A stretch of DNA of 64,000 nt from assembly GCA_003402705.1 (NCBI GenBank), contig QQNF01000008.1, forward strand, positions 29,399 through 93,398. Reading direction: 5' to 3'. A program made the position numbers and the translations under genes. The stretch comes from Verrucomicrobiota bacterium. GTDB taxonomy: Bacteria; Verrucomicrobiota; Verrucomicrobiia; Verrucomicrobiales; V1-33. Positions 10,090-18,513 of this stretch are shown here, in pieces (the stretch's first letter is position 1; each line of letters starts with the position of its first letter). The notes beneath the pieces are model-generated. The model was not told the DNA's origin and made no database searches. It worked only from the letters and a program-made list of their open reading frames with translations.

Positions 10090-10980
10090 ATGACTGCCAG
10101 CGCCCGATCCCTCGTCCGATTCATCATTCTGGCGGCCGCCGCCTTTTGTGCGGTGCCTGTATCGGCGCAGCTTGCGGTGACGATCACCGCGGAACGCACG
10201 AACTACATTTCGTATGAGCCGCTGTATGTAACGGTGACGGTGACGAACACGGGAGGACAGGATCTGGTGCTAGGGGCACCGGGCGGGGCGTCGTGGGTCA
10301 ATTTTTCGGTGATGAGCGAGCGGGGCGAGCCGGTCACGGCGATTTCGAGTCCGGTGGCTGAGCCGATGATGTTCCGTGCGGGGCAGGCGCTGCAGCGGAA
10401 GTTCAACATTCCGCGGTATTTTCACATCACGGGGTCCGGCGGGTATGTGATCAAGGCGAGTGCGTATCATTCGGATCTGCAGCGCTGGATCAATTCCCGG
10501 CCGATTCGGTTTACGATTCAGCAGGCGCAGAAGCCGCGGTGGGAGAAGTCGCTGGCTTTGCCGAAGGATCACCGGATGGCTGGCAAGTACCGGCGCTATC
10601 AGTTGTTCAATTTCCATGACACTGACAAGTCGTATCTGTATGTCCGGATCATTGATGAATCGACGGGGGCGTTTCTGGTGACGCTGCCGCTGAATACGCT
10701 GATTCCTGATCGCGAAGTGCAGATTCAGGTGGGAGGCGACCGCAGTCTGCATCTGCTGTCGATGGCCAGTCCGACGATCTGGGTGTATCAGGTGGTGAAT
10801 CTGGACGGGAAGGTGCTGAAGCAGGATTTCTATCAGGTGAAGCGCGGGACGCCGAGACTGGATCTGAGTGAGTCCGGGGTGGTGTCGATCAGCGGGGCGC
10901 GGCCATATGAGCCGGAAGCGCCGAAGCGGGACAAATTCCGCGGGACGGGCGACCGTCCGGACGGGCTTCCGCTGGAGTGA
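10090..10980 (+). CDS. secreted protein of unknown function
   Basis: 296 residues with a convincing signal peptide ending near AVPVSAQ. The mature part starts with a beta-rich segment (VTITAERTNYISYEPLYVTV) of the kind seen in Ig-like or intracellular-proteinase-inhibitor-like folds, followed by a region that seems to describe a second beta domain. No catalytic motif or lipobox was found. It follows the FGE-like fusion by 16 bases and precedes an amidase by 27 bases, so it probably belongs to the same transcript and acts in the periplasm. Confidence 0.6.
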   Translation: MTASARSLVRFIILAAAAFCAVPVSAQLAVTITAERTNYISYEPLYVTVTVTNTGGQDLVLGAPGGASWVNFSVMSERGEPVTAISSPVAEPMMFRAGQALQRKFNIPRYFHITGSGGYVIKASAYHSDLQRWINSRPIRFTIQQAQKPRWEKSLALPKDHRMAGKYRRYQLFNFHDTDKSYLYVRIIDESTGAFLVTLPLNTLIPDREVQIQVGGDRSLHLLSMASPTIWVYQVVNLDGKVLKQDFYQVKRGTPRLDLSESGVVSISGARPYEPEAPKRDKFRGTGDRPDGLPLE

Positions 10981-11007
10981 CGTGCTGCGGTAATCCCTGT
11001 TGCTGGC

Positions 11008-11622
11008 ATGATCCGACTGATCCGGTCCCGATGGCTGTTGTGGTGCCTGCTGCTGGCGTCATGGGTGGTGGTGCCTGCGGCGATGGCAGGGAAGTTCACG
11101 CGCGTGGTGATTGACCCTGGGCATGGCGGGTATGACAACGGCGGGATGATCGGGGTGCTGTATGAGAAGCACCTAGCGCTGGATGTTTCCTTCCGGCTGA
11201 AGGAGTATCTGGCGAAGAAGGGAGTGAAGTCTGTGATGACGCGCTCGCGGGATAACTTTCTGCCGCTGGAGGATCGGTCGGCGATCGCGAACAAGATCAA
11301 GGGGAGTATCTTTGTCAGTATCCATTTCAATTGGGTGAGTTATGGCGGGCCGAGCGGGACGGAGACGTTTTATTTCAGTCCTACGAGTGCGCCGCTGGCG
11401 ACGGCGGTGCAGACGAGTATTGCGACGGCGCTGGGGACGCCGAATCGCGGGGTGAAATTTGCGCGGTACAAGGTGATCCGGAGTGCGACGGTGCCTGCGG
11501 CGCTGGTGGAGGGCGGGTTTATATCGACGGCGAAGGAGCGGTCGAAAATCCTTGATCCGCGGTACCGGCAGCGGTTGGCGGAGGCGATCGGGAATGGGAT
11601 TCTGCAGTACCGGAGACAGTAG
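11008..11622 (+). CDS. N-acetylmuramoyl-L-alanine amidase (Amidase_3)
   Basis: 204 residues. After a signal peptide (to about AAMAGKF) comes a minimal Amidase_3 catalytic domain of the AmiC/CwlD zinc type: VVIDPGHGG (first His ligand), a Glu in YEKHLAL, the SIHFNW histidine, and the C-terminal catalytic Glu in ALVEGGFIST. It should cleave the amide bond between MurNAc and the stem peptide in the periplasm. There is no cell-wall-binding domain. It is the last gene of the operon beginning at 6929, which links that operon to the cell wall. A second amidase of the same family lies at 53943-54824. Confidence 0.88.
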   Translation: MIRLIRSRWLLWCLLLASWVVVPAAMAGKFTRVVIDPGHGGYDNGGMIGVLYEKHLALDVSFRLKEYLAKKGVKSVMTRSRDNFLPLEDRSAIANKIKGSIFVSIHFNWVSYGGPSGTETFYFSPTSAPLATAVQTSIATALGTPNRGVKFARYKVIRSATVPAALVEGGFISTAKERSKILDPRYRQRLAEAIGNGILQYRRQ

Positions 11623-11703
11623 GGAGCGGAGAAAGTTTCCAGGGAAGTTCAGGCGGTGGCGTGATGCTTGGTGCAACTGCTGAACTGAACCCCTGCCGCT
11701 CCT

Positions 11704-12216
11704 GTGTCTGCCGCCGAATTCCAAACTGTCCTTGAACGCTACGAGCGCCCGTTGCTGGCGTATGCACGGCATCAGGGGGCGGATCAGGAGACGGCGCGCG
11801 ACGCGGTACAGGAGACCTTTCTGCGCTTCATACGTGACGCGCCGGAAGGGAAGGGGGAATCGCTGGCCCCGTGGCTGTTCACGGTTTGCCGCCGGTGTCT
11901 GATCGACATCCGGCGCAAGAACTCGCGCCTGATACCCATGGATACAACACTGACACTAGCGGCTGCCCCCGATGAATCGGCGGGGCCGGATACTGCGCTA
12001 GTCCGCAAGGACGACGCAGGCAGACTGCGCGGCCTGATTGGCAGCCTGCCGGAACGCGAACGCGAGCTGGTCCGCCTGAAGTTTGAAGGCGGGCTGAGCT
12101 ACAAGGACATTGCGGCGGCCACCGGGCTGTCGGTGAGCAATGTCGGTTACCTGCTGCACCATGCGGTGCAGACCCTCCGCGGGCAGTTTCATGCGCCTGC
12201 ACAACCTCTTTCCTGA
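11704..12216 (+). CDS. ECF-type RNA polymerase sigma factor
   Basis: 170 residues from a GTG start; no upstream ATG fits. Region 2 is at about 10-75 (LLAYARHQGADQETARDAVQ, LRFI, WLFTVCRRCLIDIRR). Region 4 is at about 110-165 (LPERERELVRLKFEGGLSYK, then DIAAATGLSVSNVGYLLHHA), a sigma-70 helix-turn-helix. The next gene, eight bases downstream, encodes a membrane protein with an anti-sigma-like cytoplasmic segment, so the two probably form a sigma/anti-sigma pair that senses an envelope signal. Confidence 0.88.
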   Translation: MSAAEFQTVLERYERPLLAYARHQGADQETARDAVQETFLRFIRDAPEGKGESLAPWLFTVCRRCLIDIRRKNSRLIPMDTTLTLAAAPDESAGPDTALVRKDDAGRLRGLIGSLPERERELVRLKFEGGLSYKDIAAATGLSVSNVGYLLHHAVQTLRGQFHAPAQPLS

Positions 12217-12223
12217 CACATTG

Positions 12224-14668
12224 ATGAACTCTACAGAATTTTCCGAGACAATTGAGAGCCGGATGACGGCATGGGCGCTGGGCGAGCTGCCGGCGGAGGA
12301 AGCCGCGGCCTTTGAGGCGGCGATGGCGGCGGATCCGGTGCTGGCGGCGGAGGCGGAGCGGACGAAGGCGTTCTGCGCGGTGCTGGATGGCAATCTGGCG
12401 CAGGCGCCGGTGGTGCTGGCGCGTGCGGAGCGCGAGCGATTGCTATCGGCGGCGAGTGCGCCGGTGGTGGTGCCGTTTTCGTGGCGTCGTGGACTGACGG
12501 CGCTAGCGGCGTGTGTGGCGGCGGGGACGGCGGGGACGATGTGGTATCAGTGGACGCGACCGGATTCCGAGATCGCGCTAGTAGCGCCGACGGAGATGCC
12601 GGTGGGGAGGATGCTGCCCGGGGGCGGTGGGGGAGTTGGGAACGCGTCGGATGAGTTCGGTGATATGGTGGCGCGGGCGCGGGCGCCGAGGATCGAGAGC
12701 AAGCGGCTACCTGCTCCGGTGGTGACGACGGGGCCTGCAGAAGGAGGAGCTGGGGCGGAGATGAGCGGACTGGCTTCGGCGGTCGCGGCGGATCCGACGC
12801 CTGGAGCGGCGCCTGCGCCGGCACGGGTTCTGGAGACTGATATGGATGCGCCGACCGCGGGGCTGGCGGTTCATGACTTGAAGAAGAGCAAGAATCAGGA
12901 GGGGCTGGCGGTTCCTGCTGCTGAAGCGCCGGTGGACGGGTTGAGGAGTGCTGAGCAGGAGCAGAGCAGGCCGATGGAGATTGCGGCGAGTGCTGCGACG
13001 CCGATGCCGAGTGCGGCTCCGAATGGCGAGAGTCGTTGGAAGCAATCAGGCCATGAGTCGATGAGGGGAGCGCTGGCGATGAAGCCGCAGAGTGCGGCGG
13101 CGGGAGCGAGCGCGGATGGACGCGGGGGGCAGCGTCGGTGGGAGTCGGATGAGTACAGCGATGGAGAGGGCCAGGGGGTGGGGCGCCGACTGGTGATGCC
13201 GGTGGGCTCTGCTGATTCGGCCAAGGGATCCGAGTCCTATCAAGCGCTGCCGGAGAATCCGTGGGTGGCGGTGGGTCAGGCACCGCTGTCGACGTTCAGC
13301 ATTGATGTGGATACGGCGAGCTATGCGAATGTGCGGCGGTTTCTGAATCGCGGGGGAGCGCCGCCGCCGGAAGCGGTGCGACTGGAGGAACTGGTGAATT
13401 ACTTCCCTTACAACTATGCGCCGCCGGTGGATGGGAAGCCGTTTGCGGTGCATGTCGAGATGACGTCGGCGCCGTGGAATGCGCGGCACCGGATTGCGCG
13501 GATTGCGCTGAAGGGGAAGGAGATTCATGCGGGCGAGCGCCCGGCGGCGAATCTGGTGTTTCTGGTGGATGTGAGTGGGTCGATGCAGGACGAGAACAAG
13601 CTGCCGCTGGTGAAGCAGAGCCTGCGGTTTGTGGTCGATCGGTTAACGGAGAGGGACACGGTTTCGCTGGTGACGTATGCGGGCGAGAGCGGCGTGGTGT
13701 TGCCGGCGACGAGCGGTGGGGACAAGGCGCGGATTACGGCGGCGATCGAGAACCTCGGGGCGGGTGGCAGCACAAATGGGGCGGGCGGGATCACGTCGGC
13801 CTATGCGGAAGCGGCGAGAAACTTCCGTGCGGAAGGGATCAACCGGGTGATTCTTGCGAGCGACGGGGATTTCAACGTCGGGGTGACGAGTCACGAGCAA
13901 CTGCAGCAACTGATCACGGACAAGGCGAAGACAGGGGTGTTTCTGTCGGTGCTTGGTTACGGGATGGGGAACACGAAGGACGACACGATGGAGTTGCTGG
14001 CGGACAAGGGGAATGGGAACTATGCCTACATCGACAGCCTGAGTGAGGCGAGGAAGGCGCTAGGCGAGCAGTTCAGCGGCACGCTGGTGACGATTGCCAA
14101 GGATGTGAAGATTCAGATTGAGTTCAATCCGGCGAAGGTGGGTCGTTACCGGTTGCTGGGGTATGAGAACCGGATGCTGGCGAAGGAGGATTTCAACGAC
14201 GACCGCAAGGACGCCGGGGAGATCGGGGCGGGGCATACGGTGACGGCGCTGTACGAGATTATTCCGGCAGGGGTTGCTGATGAACCGGTGGTGACTGACA
14301 AGCTGAAGTATCAACCGGCGGCGGAGGCTGCTCCGGTGCCGGCTCCAGCGCCTGCGGCGACTGGCCCGGCGAGTGACGAGACGATGACGGTGAAGCTGCG
14401 TTGGAAGGCCCCTGACAAGGATGTGAGCGAGCTGATGGAAGTTCCGGTGAAGGATGCGGGGACGGCGGTTGGCGAGGCTAGTCTGGAGACGAGGTGGGCG
14501 TTGTCGGTGGCTGGGTTTGCATCGCTGCTGCGGCACTCGCAGTTTGCGGGGATGACGTGGAACGACATCCGGTCGCTGGCGGCGTCGGCGAAGGGTGAGG
14601 ACCCGCATGGATACCGGGGAGAGTTCCTGCAGCTGATTGACCGGGCGGCGTCGACTTCGCGCCGCTGA
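12224..14668 (+). CDS. membrane anti-sigma-like N-terminus fused to VWA (YfbK-like) protein
   Basis: 814 residues, starting at the ATG eight bases after the sigma-factor stop (an in-frame extension overlaps that gene and is rejected). Residues 1-80 are helical and acidic (WALGELPAEEAAAFEAAM), as in anti-sigma factors that lack the zinc-binding HxxxCxxC motif. A membrane segment lies at about 86-110, followed by a long low-complexity Ala/Pro/Gly linker to about 340. Then comes the YfbK-type block: NPWVAVGQAPLSTFSIDVDT, the VWA domain with an intact MIDAS (DVSGS, near residue 450) and a C-terminal DUF3520-like region to about 812. The arrangement suggests a transmembrane regulator whose metal-binding VWA domain lies outside. 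Anti-sigma activity is inferred from position and composition. Confidence 0.8.
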   Translation: MNSTEFSETIESRMTAWALGELPAEEAAAFEAAMAADPVLAAEAERTKAFCAVLDGNLAQAPVVLARAERERLLSAASAPVVVPFSWRRGLTALAACVAAGTAGTMWYQWTRPDSEIALVAPTEMPVGRMLPGGGGGVGNASDEFGDMVARARAPRIESKRLPAPVVTTGPAEGGAGAEMSGLASAVAADPTPGAAPAPARVLETDMDAPTAGLAVHDLKKSKNQEGLAVPAAEAPVDGLRSAEQEQSRPMEIAASAATPMPSAAPNGESRWKQSGHESMRGALAMKPQSAAAGASADGRGGQRRWESDEYSDGEGQGVGRRLVMPVGSADSAKGSESYQALPENPWVAVGQAPLSTFSIDVDTASYANVRRFLNRGGAPPPEAVRLEELVNYFPYNYAPPVDGKPFAVHVEMTSAPWNARHRIARIALKGKEIHAGERPAANLVFLVDVSGSMQDENKLPLVKQSLRFVVDRLTERDTVSLVTYAGESGVVLPATSGGDKARITAAIENLGAGGSTNGAGGITSAYAEAARNFRAEGINRVILASDGDFNVGVTSHEQLQQLITDKAKTGVFLSVLGYGMGNTKDDTMELLADKGNGNYAYIDSLSEARKALGEQFSGTLVTIAKDVKIQIEFNPAKVGRYRLLGYENRMLAKEDFNDDRKDAGEIGAGHTVTALYEIIPAGVADEPVVTDKLKYQPAAEAAPVPAPAPAATGPASDETMTVKLRWKAPDKDVSELMEVPVKDAGTAVGEASLETRWALSVAGFASLLRHSQFAGMTWNDIRSLAASAKGEDPHGYRGEFLQLIDRAASTSRR

Positions 14669-14688
14669 ACGGGGAAGGGATGATTCGG

Positions 14689-14716
14689 GGGGCGCAGTGC
14701 GGTGGCACTGCGCCCC
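14689..14716 (+). terminator. strong hairpin after the VWA gene
   Basis: An 11-base perfect stem (arm GGGCGCAGTGC) closes a four-base loop 21 bases after the VWA stop. It is followed by a weak T-rich stretch (gcgcgtttt) rather than a long T run, so termination is likely but not ideal. Confidence 0.5.
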
Positions 14717-14789
14717 TGCGCGTTTTCGGGGACCGTGAAAAAGGCCTTCCCGGGAGCGGAACTGTGCGGAAGGCTGAGGGCATCCATCC

Positions 14790-17285
14790 ATGACCCGTCC
14801 GACCACCTTGATTCTGATGCTGACTGCTGGCAGTGCGCTGCTGGCGACTGAGCCGTTCATTCCGCCGGTGCCTGACAAGCAACCGGAGCCGCCGTTTCCG
14901 GTGACGCCGCCGGGGGCGGGGATTACGATGCTGGTGCCGGGCTTCACGGTGCGGGAGTTGCCGGTGGGGCTGACGAATCTGAACAACGTGGAGTATGCGG
15001 CGGATGGCAGATTGTATGCTGCGGGGTACGACGGGCGGTTTCATCTGCTGCGCGACGGGGATCGCGACGGACTGGAGGAACGGGTGGATACTTTTGTGGC
15101 GGAGACGAGTGAGAATTATCCGCTAGGGATGGCGATCAGGGATGGCGAGCCGTATGCGGTGCTGACGGATGAGGTGGTGAGGTTCCGCGACATGGATGGG
15201 GACGGGATTCCCGAGCGTCGCGAGACCGTGGTGAAGGGATTTGATGATCCTGAGCTGGTGAATGCGTCCTATCTGGTGCACCGGCGGGTGGACAGCTCGA
15301 TGGCGATTGCGCATGGACCGGAGGGATCGCTGTACATCACGATGGGGAATTCGGCGCCGGGCAATGCGTACTGGACGGACGCGGCGGGGGCGCATTACGG
15401 GACGGCGAAGCGGAGGGGATGCCTGCTGAAGATTCATGCGGACGGCCGGGTGGAGCAACTGGCGACCGGGTTGCGTTATATCATGTCGCTCCAGTGGAAT
15501 GCGCAGGGCGATCTGTTCGGGACGGATCAGGAGGGTGCGACGTGGGTGCCTAACGGGAATCCGTTTGATGAGCTGCTGCACATCGAGACGGGACGGCATT
15601 ATGGATTTCCGCCGCATCATCCCAAATGGCTGCCGGAGGTGGTGGATGAGCCGAGCGTGTGGAATTACGCGCCGCAGCATCAGAGCACGTGTGGATTCCG
15701 TTTCAACGGGCCTGCGGCGGGCCGGGGGAGGTTCGGGCCGGAGTTCTGGGCGGGGGATGCGATATTGACTGGTGAGGCGCGCGGGAGGTTGTGGCGCACG
15801 GCGTTAGTGAAGACGGCGGCCGGGTATGTGGCGCGGTCGGAGCTGATTGCGCGATTGGGGATGATGCCGGTGGATATGGCGGTTTCGCCGGAGGGTGATC
15901 TGGTGGTCTGCTGTCACAGTGGCGCGCCGGACTGGGGCAATGGGCCGAAGGGAGAGGGGCGGGTTTTCAAGATCAGCTATACGGGGCGCGACGTGCCGCA
16001 GCCGGTGTTGGCGTGGCCGACGAGTCCGACGGAGACGACGGTTGTGTTTGACCGGAAGATTGGTGAGGGAGCGTGGCCGCTGGTGGGGCAGGTGACGGCT
16101 GAGGCGGGTCGGCATGCGGATGCTGCGGATCGATTGGAGCAATTCCGGCCGGGGTATGAAGTGGTGAAGCGACAGCAGGATGAGCCGAACGTGGTGTTGC
16201 CGGTGAAGGGGGCGAAGCCGGGCGGGGACGGTAGCAGTGTGGTGGTGACGACGGATCCGCGGCAGGCGGCAGTGCGGTATGCGCTGAGTTTTCGCGAGGG
16301 TGAGCGTGCGGTGGATCTGGCGCATGATTTGAGCGGGGTGGAAACGTCGTGGCGCGGGGCGGATGGTGGGGAATGGCGGGGCTGGCTGCCGCATCCGGAT
16401 CTGACGGTGGCGCGGGCGTTGACGACGGGGTCTGCTAGTCATGCGGAGCTGTGGAAGCGTGCGGGCCAGGCGGGCGCGCTGACGATGCGGACGCAGCTGG
16501 ATCTTTGGCAGATGCTGATTCCGGTGACGCAGGTGATTTCGACGTTGGATTACACACCAGCGCCGGAAACGGTGACGGTGACGTTTGCGGCGGATGCGGC
16601 GCTGGAGTTGTCGGTGGCGGGCGGGAAGGTGGAACGTGTCAGTGAGAGGGAATCGCGGCTGACGGTGGCGGCGACGCTGCAGGACCGGTGGCTACCGGCG
16701 ACGCTGACGCTGGCGACGCCGGTGAAGAGGCTGGACGTGGCGTTCACGACGACGCGTGATGGGCACCGCCGCGTGCTGGGTACCCAGCGGTTTCTGATGC
16801 CCTTTGCGACGCCGCCGCCGCCGCCGGGCGGTCCGCGCGAGGTGCCGGAGCTGGCGGGCGGGAACTGGCGGGCCGGGCATGAGCTTTTTGTCGGCAAGGC
16901 GGCGTGCGCCACATGTCATCAGTTGCGGGGCGAGGGGCAGCAGGTGGGGCCGGATCTTGGCAATGTCATGCACCGGGATTATGCCAGTGTGCTGAAGGAC
17001 ATCATGGAGCCGAGTGCGGCGATCAATCCGGATGCGATCGGTTATACGGTGACGAGCAAGGACGGCACTGCGGTGACGGGGACTCGGGTGGGGGAGACGG
17101 AGAAGGTGCTGAAGATTGCGCAGCCGGGCGGTGTGGTTGTGGAGATAGCGAAGGAGGCGCTGGCGAAGTCGGAGCCGCTGACGGCTTCGCTGATGCCGGC
17201 CGGGCTGGACAAGGTGCTGACGCCTGAGGAGCTGCGGGACCTGATGACCTATCTGCTGAGGCCTGCGTCGTTGCCGGTGAAGTGA
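14790..17285 (+). CDS. PVC-type membrane-bound dehydrogenase with C-terminal haem-binding domain
   Basis: 831 residues with a signal peptide (to about SALLATEPF). The N-terminal part is a beta-propeller of the type annotated 'putative membrane-bound dehydrogenase' in Planctomycetes/Verrucomicrobia (TIGR02604-like; DMDGDGIPERRETVVKGFD, DLFGTDQEGATW). The C-terminal ~130 residues match the companion haem-binding domain (TIGR02603-like) with one c-type motif, CATCH, near residue 705, and the family ending LTPEELRDLMTYL. A middle region of about 250 residues is beta-rich and unassigned. It is likely a periplasmic oxidoreductase; the substrate (often proposed to be a sugar) cannot be read from sequence. 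It stands alone between the sigma/VWA pair and a convergent small gene. Confidence 0.82.
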   Translation: MTRPTTLILMLTAGSALLATEPFIPPVPDKQPEPPFPVTPPGAGITMLVPGFTVRELPVGLTNLNNVEYAADGRLYAAGYDGRFHLLRDGDRDGLEERVDTFVAETSENYPLGMAIRDGEPYAVLTDEVVRFRDMDGDGIPERRETVVKGFDDPELVNASYLVHRRVDSSMAIAHGPEGSLYITMGNSAPGNAYWTDAAGAHYGTAKRRGCLLKIHADGRVEQLATGLRYIMSLQWNAQGDLFGTDQEGATWVPNGNPFDELLHIETGRHYGFPPHHPKWLPEVVDEPSVWNYAPQHQSTCGFRFNGPAAGRGRFGPEFWAGDAILTGEARGRLWRTALVKTAAGYVARSELIARLGMMPVDMAVSPEGDLVVCCHSGAPDWGNGPKGEGRVFKISYTGRDVPQPVLAWPTSPTETTVVFDRKIGEGAWPLVGQVTAEAGRHADAADRLEQFRPGYEVVKRQQDEPNVVLPVKGAKPGGDGSSVVVTTDPRQAAVRYALSFREGERAVDLAHDLSGVETSWRGADGGEWRGWLPHPDLTVARALTTGSASHAELWKRAGQAGALTMRTQLDLWQMLIPVTQVISTLDYTPAPETVTVTFAADAALELSVAGGKVERVSERESRLTVAATLQDRWLPATLTLATPVKRLDVAFTTTRDGHRRVLGTQRFLMPFATPPPPPGGPREVPELAGGNWRAGHELFVGKAACATCHQLRGEGQQVGPDLGNVMHRDYASVLKDIMEPSAAINPDAIGYTVTSKDGTAVTGTRVGETEKVLKIAQPGGVVVEIAKEALAKSEPLTASLMPAGLDKVLTPEELRDLMTYLLRPASLPVK

Positions 17286-17418
17286 GGGGGGGAGGGGCGA
17301 GGGGGGAGGTGCAGAGGGCGTCACGATGGCGGGGTAAACGCGATACCGCTGCTGGGGGTCATCAACCCGGGGACGCTCAGGCGTGGCTGAGCTGTCTCTG
17401 GATGATTCTGGCGCACGT

Positions 17419-17910
17419 TCACTTGCGGGTGGCGTCTGGAGTTGGGCTTTGTTGGGCGATTTGACGCTTTTGGTCGATACGCTGGACTAGTTCAGCGACG
17501 ACGGGATGCTCGCTGAATCTAAAAAACCTTTTGGGAGGGGAAAACTTTACGATCCGCCCGAATTCGCACGGTGCCCGTAGGGTGAGTGAAACCCTTGGCG
17601 GGTTCGTAAAAATGCTGTGATTGATGTTGATAATGTTAAGCAGATCGACTCGCGCCTCGCGTCCATTGTTCCTGACGACCAGGGAGTCGCCGTCATCCCA
17701 GACCTCATCGACGAGGTCCCAGACAAAAATCTTCATGATGATAAAGCCGAACGCGGCCATGCCGAGAGGAAAAAGGGAAGAACCAAATCCGCTGCCGTCC
17801 TTGAGTGCCCCGACCAATGAGCCGAAAAAGATGAGACCGATGAATCCGAACCATATGGCGGGGAATACCCGTTTGTAAAAGACGGTGGCGGAAGACGATA
17901 TCTGACGCAT
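17419..17910 (-). CDS. small membrane protein, unknown function
   Basis: 163 residues. Two membrane segments lie near 14-34 and 46-66 (IWFGFIGLIFFGSLVG, LFPLGMAAFGFIIMKIFVW). A soluble C-terminal half follows (WDDGDSLVVRNNGREARVDL), which reads like a small PH-like beta domain as in bPH2/YdbS-type proteins, although the match is too weak to name. Base composition is visibly more AT-rich than the neighbours, with varied third positions, which suggests recent acquisition or relaxed selection. Neighbours give no functional hint. Confidence 0.6.
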   Translation of the reverse strand: MRQISSSATVFYKRVFPAIWFGFIGLIFFGSLVGALKDGSGFGSSLFPLGMAAFGFIIMKIFVWDLVDEVWDDGDSLVVRNNGREARVDLLNIININHSIFTNPPRVSLTLRAPCEFGRIVKFSPPKRFFRFSEHPVVAELVQRIDQKRQIAQQSPTPDATRK

Positions 17911-18513
17911 GGAATTTGAAGCCTAACGGTGGATTTGTGACAGTGGATGCCGGGTGATGCCTGCAGAGCCGGAGGTTGGAGACTTGGGGGGCTTCGGGAG
18001 GGTATCACCGTGAAGGATTGCCGTCAAACCGGAGGTGGGGCTGGTGTGTTGGTGATACGGGGTGGGATCGGGTGGAGGGGAACTGGGAAGTGGGAAGTGA
18101 TTGGGGCTTGAGCGGAGGAGAGCTGGTAGGCGTGCTCCGCACGCAGAGAGAGCTGTGATTCTCCCAGCAGTCCAGAGCCTTCGGCTGGCTTGTACGGAGA
18201 GGGGCGCGTTGGGAGAGCTGGTAGGCGTGCTCCGCACGCAGAGAGAGCTGTGATGCTCACAGCAGTCCAGAGCCTTCGGCTGGCTTGTACGGAGAGGGGC
18301 GCGTTGGGAGAGCGGGTAGGCGTGCTCCGCACGCGGAGAGAGCTGTAATGCTCACAGCAGTCCAGAGCCTTCGGCTGCTTGAACGGAGAGGGTGGTTGGG
18401 GGAATGATGGTTGGTGCGCGATTGCGGGGGAGGGTCCGGCGTCGCGTAGGGGGATGGGGGCTGAAGGAAGGGGGATGCTGTGCGTTATGGGAGAAAAGCA
18501 CTCTGATTGATCC
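17911..18513. other. 600-base non-coding interval holding tandem hairpin repeats
   Basis: Between two divergent genes. The left part (17911-18117) is GC-rich with nothing recognised. The middle holds three 95-base repeats, listed separately. The right part (18400-18513) should contain the promoter for the gene at 18514, but I see no convincing -35/-10 pair. Long reading frames crossing the repeats are artefacts of the 95-base period. Confidence 0.6.
18118..18399. repeat. three tandem 95-bp units, each with three small hairpins
   Basis: Units begin at 18118, 18213 and 18308, each starting GAGAGC(T/G)GGTAGGCGTGC. Units 1 and 2 are nearly identical; unit 3 diverges at its end. Each carries, in order: GCGTGC-TCC-GCACGC, an imperfect-to-perfect hairpin GCTGTGA-TGC-TCACAGC (perfect in unit 2), and AGCC-TTC-GGCT. 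Three-base loops recur. The unit lacks the repeat/spacer layout of a CRISPR and is not coding. It resembles a dispersed intergenic repeat of the REP kind amplified in tandem. Confidence 0.85.

Noticed and set aside
18118..18399. CRISPR array
   Set aside because: Units are 95 bases with no unique spacers between short identical repeats.
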